DNA of 64,000 nucleotides from Siderastrea radians (lineage: Eukaryota > Cnidaria > Anthozoa > Scleractinia > Rhizangiidae), in contig OZ024900.1 in the NCBI GenBank assembly GCA_964017195.1, positions 31,326,641-31,390,640 on the forward strand, given 5' to 3'. Positions 59,101-64,000 of the stretch are shown here, piece by piece. Below the pieces are notes generated by a model. The model worked only from the letters and a program-made list of their open reading frames with translations, did not search any database and was not told the origin of the DNA. A program made the position numbers and the translations under genes. Position 1 is the stretch's first letter; each line of letters starts with the position of its first letter.

Positions 59101-61653
59101 TATGAACGTCTCACGTCAAACTCTAAGGCCAACAAATTTTGTCAACGAGGTTCATCAGACAGACGGCGTCTTGTAAAACCCCCTGCCGCCCCCCCCCCCC
59201 CCAACCTCTAAACAAGATGGGACATCGTCAAGTACTACTGTTATGACAAGTTCCCTAAACTACAAAATTTCCTTCAGGGATGCCAGTCATTTCATCCTCA
59301 TGTAAATTTGTCCACACAAAAAAATTTCCACAGGGTAGTAATCTAGGGGTCTTAAGCGGACGCTCTGCGTTTATCGGGAGGAAGCGTGTGAGGAGCACAA
59401 ACAATGTCTCCGCTGGAGACTAAGACGATTTTCTGGTTACAACTTTTTGCAACTGGATCATGGTGTTTTGACAGCGCACACGTCGGGTATGTGAGCCTCA
59501 TTCAATGGATTTGTATCAGCTCTTTCTCTGGTGTGTGTAAAACAGTGATGAGATACAGCAACAACATTTTGAGTTAAAAAGGTTCACGCGGGCTCTCTAA
59601 TCCCCAGTTTTGACATTGGATGTCCTCTTTGGGACGAAGTGGATTGGCCAAGTAAATTTCAATGCTGGGACAATAAATTGGTAATAACACAATTCATGGA
59701 TTAATCGTACTCTCAAATTTCAAATTTACTTCGCACAAGATCAGAAAGTCTCTTACCTATCCATATCGTCCCCTCCCCTCAAGTTTCTTCCAGGCATCCC
59801 ATCATAAAACGACTCGCCCATGTGATTCCTCCGATCCAGATCCCTCTCCATCTCAAATCGGTCCAGGTTCCTTCTCATCTCTGACGTGTAATCGCCCCCA
59901 GGCCCCTCGCCTCGGCTCAGACTCCTCCTTAGTTGAGCCGGTCCTGAGGCGGTCGGACCAAATGATTGACGTCTCTGAGCTGCACTCCTTGTCATCCTCG
60001 TCACCTGCTGCATGATTTCGTCTTTTTCTCGCTCGGATTTCGCAACCTGCAAAACGGTGAAACGCAGTCGTTATCAACCTAGCGTGATCACCGTTACGGT
60101 CCAAACAAGCTGGTTTAATTTTTATAGCTCTTTCAAGTTGTTCGGTACAATGCCCTTCTTATCGGTTCCTTTAAGGTTTTCAAATTGTCCAGTACAGTAA
60201 CCCTCTCACCTGACCCTACAGTTGTCAAGTTCTTCAGAAAACGCTCCTCTCACCTGTCCCCTAAGGTTTTCAAGCTGTTCGGTACAATGTCCCTCTCACC
60301 TGATCCTCAGGGTTTCAAGTTATTCAGTACAATGCCACTCTCACCTGTCCCCTAAGGTTTTCAAGCTGTTCGGTACAATGTCCCTCTCACCTGATCCTCA
60401 GGGTTTCAAGTTATTCAGTACAATGCCCCTCCCACCCGTCCCCTTACGGTTTTCAAGCTGTTCGGTACAATGTCCCTCTCACCTGATCCTCAGGGTTTCA
60501 AGTTATTCAGTACAATGCCACTCTCACCTGTCCCCTAAGGTTTTCAAGTTGTTCGGTACAATGTCCCTCTCACCTGATCCTCAGGGTTTCAAGTTATTCA
60601 GTACAATGCCCCTCCCACCCGTCCCCTTACGGTTTTCAAGCTGTTCGGTACAATGTCCCTCTCACCTGATCCTCAGGGTTTCAAGTTATTCAGTACAATG
60701 CCACTCTCACCTGTCCCCTAAGGTTTTCAAGTTGTTCCACAAGTCGTTCACGGTCACCCTGTCCTTCCTCCATCTGTCGGTTCAAACTTTCCAGTCGTCC
60801 CTGAAGTCGTTTACGAGCTAATTCAGTCTCTTCTAGTTTTCCTTGAGACTCTTCTAGTTTTCTTGATAGCTCGTTTCTTTCGCTGTCAGCGCGTGAAAAC
60901 TGTTGACGCAACTGTTCTGCCTTCATAATAGATTAAAAACATTACATTATTAGTTTATGAGTGATTAGGTAATAGCTTTGCATGTTCTAATAGGTTTGTA
61001 AAAGACTGTACGACTGTGTTTTCAGTTTTCACCTGGAGCAATTTACAACTGTGTGTGAAAAGTACTGTTGTGTTTACTTTAGATTTGCTTTACTCCGCTC
61101 TCTAATTACTTGTATTTGCTTAGATTTCTGATTGGTTCATTTTGTGTTCTGTTCCTGTTGTGATTGGTTAGAGTAATTACTTTGGTTTTGGTTTTACGAC
61201 ACTCATTTGAAAAATGTGCGAAGTTATTTGCATGCGTTCACTTTAAGAGTGTTATATGAAAACCCACTTCATCTGGTTTAATTAAGCATTCAAAGAAGAT
61301 CTAAATATACCCTAAGCAAGTCAGTCTAAGAAGTGGGTAGACTGCTATGTTGAATAAAAAAACTTGTTCAAGTGACTTTTCGTGTGAATTGTATCCCTTT
61401 TGTACACATTTTACGATAAAAGTTTGATTAGAAAAAGAGCTTTAGATCACCCTTCGTTACATAAACTTCACTTAGTCGCACCTAAAAATCCCAGCAAAAT
61501 AGCTAGAAGTAAAGTTTACGAACGTAAGGAACAATTTAGGAAGTATTTGACTTTTGGAGAAATGACCTCCATGCATACCTGATCTACCAAGGCACTTTTT
61601 CCTCCTTCACTCTGGTCCAGTCTCTTTGTTGCAGCTTCTAACTCGGCCATGAC
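43561..61653 (-). CDS. CEP128: CEP128, centrosomal coiled-coil protein (26 exons, 5' part beyond the window)
   Basis: Exons, 5' to 3': 61579-61653, 60711-60920, 59757-60046, 58560-58850, 57809-57875, 56974-57057, 56468-56554, 55750-55809, 55166-55252, 53836-53933, 53334-53400, 53226-53254, 51999-52068, 51403-51480, 50800-50859, 50096-50191, 49169-49265, 48939-48988, 48537-48572, 48153-48230, 47824-47867, 47342-47411, 46774-46818, 46048-46127, 44361-44437, 43561-43676. All junctions are GT-AG and in frame: 814 codons including TAG. The protein is coiled coil nearly throughout. Recalled matches to vertebrate CEP128 come in the same order: RLDQSEGGKSAL, KKRAELRNKALQSIKE then KCKRLE, and HWIADMIGKFRWLSEEL. 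CEP128 acts at subdistal appendages of the mother centriole and supports ciliary signalling. Human CEP128 has about 1,090 residues, so roughly the first 280 are off the right edge. Confidence 0.88.
44203..44208 (-). terminator. Poly(A) signal for an alternative shorter CEP128 end
   Basis: TTTATT on the plus strand reads AATAAA, about 150 nt past the alternative stop at 44,356-44,358. After the long-form stop (43,561) I see no AATAAA nearby; the first ATTAAA is at 42,998-43,003. Confidence 0.4.
44645..45035. repeat. 50-bp minisatellite, about 7.5 copies
   Basis: The unit contains AAACTGGGTTAAGCTGTCGC and GTGGGCTGCCTGTGGTTTAT, with a step of 50-51 bp. Two variants alternate (GAAACTGGG and GTGACTGGG). 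In the intron between CEP128 window exons 24 and 25. Confidence 0.85.
45570..45990. mobile_element. Retroelement 3' end-like fragment
   Basis: Contains CCTGATGAAGACTAGCAGCC followed by AAGCAGTTGAAACGTCGTG, the kind of CTGATGA...GAAAC block seen near the ends of Penelope-like and some other retroelements, plus a GC-rich GCGCGCGCC block. No ORF. Class tentative. Confidence 0.3.
49375..49635. mobile_element. Foldback MITE, copy 2
   Basis: Same family as 14,440-14,705: GCAGATCTTAGCAAGGGTTA at the left, mirrored CTTGCTAAGATCTGCTTTT at the right, ending at a poly-A run. In the intron between CEP128 window exons 16 and 17. Confidence 0.6.
49715..49805 (-). repeat. Dispersed repeat, copy 2
   Basis: Reverse-complement, diverged copy of the block at 9,590-9,690 (CGTCCCCATGCACCGGTATT, ACAGGGAGCGCTGAGCG). 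In the same CEP128 intron as the foldback element just before it. Confidence 0.5.
50800..55809 (-). CDS. CEP128: CEP128 coiled coil, window exons 8-15
   Basis: Short exons of 29-98 nt, mostly whole heptad blocks: RDAHTNALRELEEQIQTL, KKSGKQRGELEEQIADIK, STIKALRKRQEKDREEMEKV, TEENNKLKARYEQAKEETEN, ITQLEDALRRNQYALEKAAE. Exon 12 is only 29 nt. Exon 14 has a break in the coil (ICRDSDTPLP), and exon 15 (SGSIRNNSQHWIADMI) starts the most recognisable CEP128 motif. A 710-bp transposon lies between exons 12 and 13. Confidence 0.85.
51258..51390. repeat. (GATT)n/(GACT)n microsatellite
   Basis: About 130 bp of GATT then GACT tetranucleotides, ending only about 12 bp before the donor of CEP128 window exon 14 (plus-strand side). 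Confidence 0.9.
52398..53107. mobile_element. PIF/Harbinger-like element with an internal ORF remnant
   Basis: The 710-bp element has termini starting GGGCCTGTGCACATGGAGGT at the left and mirrored at the right, with about 32 bp nearly identical. TAA flanks both sides (52,395-52,397 and 53,108-53,110). Further GTTACCCCACC-type inverted blocks lie inside. A minus-strand ORF remnant occupies 52,518-52,852. In the intron between CEP128 window exons 12 and 13. The termini resemble those of the 19,304-19,737 element (GGSYNTGTTCACA form). Confidence 0.7.
52518..52852 (-). pseudogene. Frameshifted ORF inside the Harbinger-like element
   Basis: ATG at 52,852 begins MAANHYKPGEIFRRFHLQ and runs 62 codons to TAA at 52,664-52,666. 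From about 52,700 the next frame is open instead (LNEYKVTCGLNEKDFEQDL, then TEIRRCFAIDYFDEFGPKS) to TAG at 52,518-52,520. A single one-base shift would explain both. The composition is protein-like (acidic, mixed hydrophobic) and unlike the surrounding repeat. It may be a transposon accessory protein or a captured host exon. No domain recognised. Confidence 0.5.
54250..54388. mobile_element. Foldback MITE, about 140 bp
   Basis: AACTAGCCTGCATAGCATGC at the left is mirrored by GCAGGCTAGTT at the right. Nearly the whole element can fold, through a purine-rich left half and a pyrimidine-rich right half. In the intron between CEP128 window exons 9 and 10. Confidence 0.65.
54775..55035. repeat. GTCCGACC-rich dispersed repeat
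   Basis: Opens with AGGGCTGCAAATTATTTTTC and closes with TATTTGCAGCTCTG. Between them, paired short motifs (TGTCCGACCAAG, TTGGTCGGACAAA, GTCCGGACATAATGCCCGAC) repeat. Similar in style to 61,725-61,840 and 62,580-62,690. Confidence 0.5.
56468..61653 (-). CDS. CEP128: CEP128 central coiled coil, window exons 1-7
   Basis: Exon 1 encodes MAELEAATKRLDQSEGGKSA, aligning near human residue 285 by recall. Exon 3 interrupts the heptads with a Ser/Arg/Gly-rich loop (RRQSFGPTASGPAQLRRSLS), longer than I recall in vertebrates and potentially phosphorylated. Exon 4 is the best-conserved stretch (LQSIKE at its end, continued as YRTKCKRLEREAEQG in exon 5). The exon 5 donor is the weaker GTG|GTGCGT. Exon 2 ends in CAG|GTGAGAG, and that end has been amplified in the following intron (60,130-60,710). 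Confidence 0.85.
57338..57366. repeat. (GTTT)n microsatellite
   Basis: Six or seven GTTT units in the intron between CEP128 window exons 5 and 6. Confidence 0.8.
60130..60710. repeat. Exon-derived minisatellite carrying splice donors
   Basis: Tandem array directly behind CEP128 window exon 2 (60,711-60,920). The basic monomer is 45-46 bp; two types alternate to give a 91-92 bp step (starts at 60,251, 60,342, 60,433, 60,525, 60,616, then the real exon end at 60,708). A further variation makes 183-bp higher-order units. On the minus strand each monomer reads like the exon end: CTTGAAAACCTTAGGGGACA followed by GGTGAGAG. Thus the array duplicates coding sequence plus 5' splice site. More degenerate copies extend to about 60,130. 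Confidence 0.85.
61105..61195 (+). repeat. CCAATCA-rich dispersed repeat, copy 2
   Basis: TTAGATTTCTGATTGGTTCA and GTGATTGGTTAGAGTAATTA are the reverse complement of the block at 38,030-38,120. Confidence 0.5.
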
Positions 61654-61724
61654 CTACGTGTTACGTAACAACTTAGACGTTATTGCGGAACAGATTACAA
61701 CTAGTTTCTCTTAAGCATTTTCAG

Positions 61725-61840
61725 GGCTCGACAAAAGTCCCGTCCGGTCGTCCGGGACAAGTTCATTTTGAGGTCGGGCAAGTAACTTTTCAGGGTCACT
61801 TGCCCGACGGGCAAGCGCTCGGGCAAACCCTCCATCAAAT
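61725..61840. repeat. CAGGGCTCGACA-type dispersed repeat
   Basis: Begins TCAGGGCTCGACAAAAGTCC and continues with paired GTCCGGTCGTCCGGGACAAG and CTTGCCCGACGGGCAAG motifs. In the long intron upstream of CEP128 window exon 1. Confidence 0.5.
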
Positions 61841-62579
61841 TACATTAAGCCCTAGCAGCATACACAACCGTTTAGCAAAGCTGCGAAAATGTTTAAGTTA
61901 AATATCAATCTGGTCTGATGTTTTTATCAGTTGATTTGTCAGTCACGCAATCGCTTAAAATGACTTTTTCTAAAACATTTTGTAAGATGCTTAGTTTTAA
62001 AGTGCATTAAAGCACTTAAACGTTAAGCGGTTTTGACAACATGTAATTGTTGAAATCCCTCCCTGACCTGTGATTTGGTGAACAAGTTCAGAGAACATGA
62101 GATGAAAACGCTGCTGTAGCTTAAAACGGCCTTAGTTTTGTGCTTAAACTGGAAAGCCTTTTTCAATCTTTAGGCAAAAGGCTACTAGCTGTTAGCAGAT
62201 CCTTTATGCATCAGTCTTACAAAAGGTTTCTTTTCCTCATATTACTAGTATATGTTTACTAGTAAAAAAAAAAGTATATTTTTTTGCGCTGCATACCATA
62301 CACCATATAATTGAAGCGAGAAAGTGGAGTAAACATATACAAGCTTGAGCTTGCGTTTTATATAAAATTTTGAATGTGTGGTAAATTGCTTCTCAAACTG
62401 TGGTACATGTAACTGTAAGTATGTATCAAACAATCGAAGGCCAATTCAGGGCTATCAATGCAAGCATATTTTCAGGCTTTTCAGGTTCTGAGGTCTGGAA
62501 AGACAACGATCTGAGAACTACACTGGATGGTTAGCACACCATCAAAATCTGCCTGGATCAAATTTCTTTTCACAACAAA

Positions 62580-62690
62580 TGTCAGGGCTCGAGACTAACT
62601 TTTCAGCTTAGTAGCCAAGTGGCTAGTGAGAGGTTTGATTTCACTAGCCAAAATAAATGTTCACTAGCCAGACTTTTTTGCATAATCTCA
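62580..62690. repeat. CAGGGCTCGAGA-type dispersed repeat
   Basis: Begins TCAGGGCTCGAGACTAACTT and holds CTAGCCAAGTGGCTAGTGA and two further CACTAGCCA motifs. Same opening as 61,725 but different core motif. Confidence 0.45.
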
Positions 62691-62929
62691 TACTGTGTTC
62701 AATATGTCTAATTTTTAGCCGAGTTACCTTTCTGTCATCTCAAGAATGAAGAACTTGAATGGTGACTATTCTTTCCAACGGTTAAAGATCCTCACACGCG
62801 GAATACAAAGTTATGTGTGCCTTCTGCGCAAATTCCCAGGCGCGATGTAGTTCACGCCTCTCTTTTCCGTTTCGGTCAGATCATGACGAATAACTCGAAC
62901 AATTAACGTTATATGAGCATGTCATCGTA

Positions 62930-63870
62930 CGGAGAAACGTTGGGAAGACAAGACTAACATTGTAAGAACATTGTAAGGTACGGAGAAACGTCAAAAAGAC
63001 AACACTGATACAGCACTCAACTCACGTACGGAAAAACGTCTACAAGAGAGAGAGAGAGAGCTGACATTGAGCAGAAAAAAACTAATAAGGTTCGAACTTA
63101 CTAAGGTACGGAGAAACGTCGAGAAGTCATATCAAACACGTTGGTTGAAAATGCTGCACTACAGTAGGGAGAAACGCTGCCAATGTACCAAGATTCAGAG
63201 ACTAATCATTAAAATGCGCAACTACTAACTTACGGGAAAACGTTATTAGACAAAACTAATTCCGTGAGAACGTGTGTGACGTACGGAAGAACGCCGAACG
63301 GACAAACTGAACTGTTACAGTGGGACAATAAATTACGGAGAGATGAGACAACTAAAATCGCACTAACGTACGGATAAGTGTTGAGAAGATAAGACTAATA
63401 CCGTATGAACATAACAACGTACAGAGAAACGCTTAACAGTGTCGACTTATCGTACGAATGTACTAACACACTGAAAACCTTAGGAAGAGCAGAACAATGT
63501 CGTGCGAACGTACTAACGTATAAAAAAACGTTGAGAGGGCTAGGCTAATAAATAGACGAACCTACATGTACTTACGTACGGAGAAACGTTGTGAAGACGT
63601 TACGTAGAGAGAATCGCTGGGAAGAGAAACTATTGTACGCACGTAGCAATTAATGGAAAAAAGTCGATGACAGAAGACTAACGAATTGTGCGAAACCTCA
63701 GTACTAACGTGTAGACAAATATCACATGAACGCACTAATGGACCTTTCAAGGAAACGCATGGTGAAACGTTCTGAAGACGGCTAATTTCGTTCGAACGTA
63801 GAAGTGACGGAGAAAATGTTGCCATCTGAGACAAGAATTAGTGGGAGAAACGTTGAGAAGACAAAACAGC
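62930..63870. repeat. Degenerate minisatellite, about 50-bp period
   Basis: Some 16-18 diverged units, each centred on ACGTACGGAGAAACGTTGAG followed by AAGACAAGACTAA-like sequence and a variable spacer, with steps of roughly 47-60 bp. No coding sequence. Lies in the CEP128 intron that runs off the right edge. Confidence 0.7.
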
Positions 63871-64000
63871 ATACGAACACTATGGCCCCTTTTCTCGGCT
63901 TTTAAGGAATAATTAAGTTTTAGTTCTGCTCACTCAATTTGCTTTTGGGATCCGATCATCAGAAGCAATATTTAGTTTGGTTTCCATCCCGTGCTTCAGT

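Noticed and set aside
60222..60821. 199-codon plus-strand ORF
   Set aside because: It is the 91-bp minisatellite read through in frame, antisense to CEP128 window exon 2; the repeated peptide reflects DNA repetition.
56697..61653. Assignment of the coiled-coil gene to rootletin or C-NAP1
   Set aside because: General coiled-coil likeness only; the ordered motif matches, including the WLSEEL region and the tail, fit CEP128 instead.

Overview
The window is eukaryotic: about 37-40% GC by eye, intron-rich and full of short inverted-repeat transposons, tRNA-derived SINE-like pieces and minisatellites. The gene content (a conserved centriolar coiled-coil gene with many short introns, and a secreted Gly-X-Y/helical protein) and the repeat types suggest an invertebrate, most likely an anthozoan cnidarian such as a stony coral or anemone. 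That placement is inference; no species marker was seen.

Layout. Positions 1-10,100 are mostly AT-rich intergenic DNA with inverted repeats; a tentative three-exon small gene lies at 7,002-8,068 (-). From 33,064 down to 10,144 (-) runs a 19-exon gene for a roughly 1,108-residue protein. It has a signal peptide, interrupted collagen-like Gly-X-Y stretches, a long alpha-helical middle and a Cys-containing C-terminus. I do not recognise the family. Inside its 24,613-26,125 intron, on the opposite strand, sits a compact single-exon gene at 25,222-25,647 (+). It has a TATA box, an AATAAA signal and an internal protein repeat whose codons differ synonymously. A 67-bp minisatellite (28,550-29,635) and a 5'-truncated LINE (29,800-30,510) lie in another intron.

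Positions 33,070-43,560 look intergenic and hold several TIR elements and a GAAA microsatellite. From 61,653 down to 43,561 (-) lie 26 exons of the CEP128 orthologue (mother-centriole subdistal appendage protein). They join in one frame into 813 residues plus a stop. The 5' third of the gene lies beyond the right edge.

Most unusual points: (1) a minisatellite in a CEP128 intron built from the end of the preceding exon together with its 5' splice site, so about ten CAG|GTGAGAG-type donors are arrayed behind the real one; (2) the unrecognised secreted Gly-X-Y/helical gene; (3) the nested antisense orphan gene; (4) a Harbinger-like element in a CEP128 intron carrying a once-frameshifted ORF. All exon models were made by eye from splice signals and frame continuity; none is checked against transcripts or databases.
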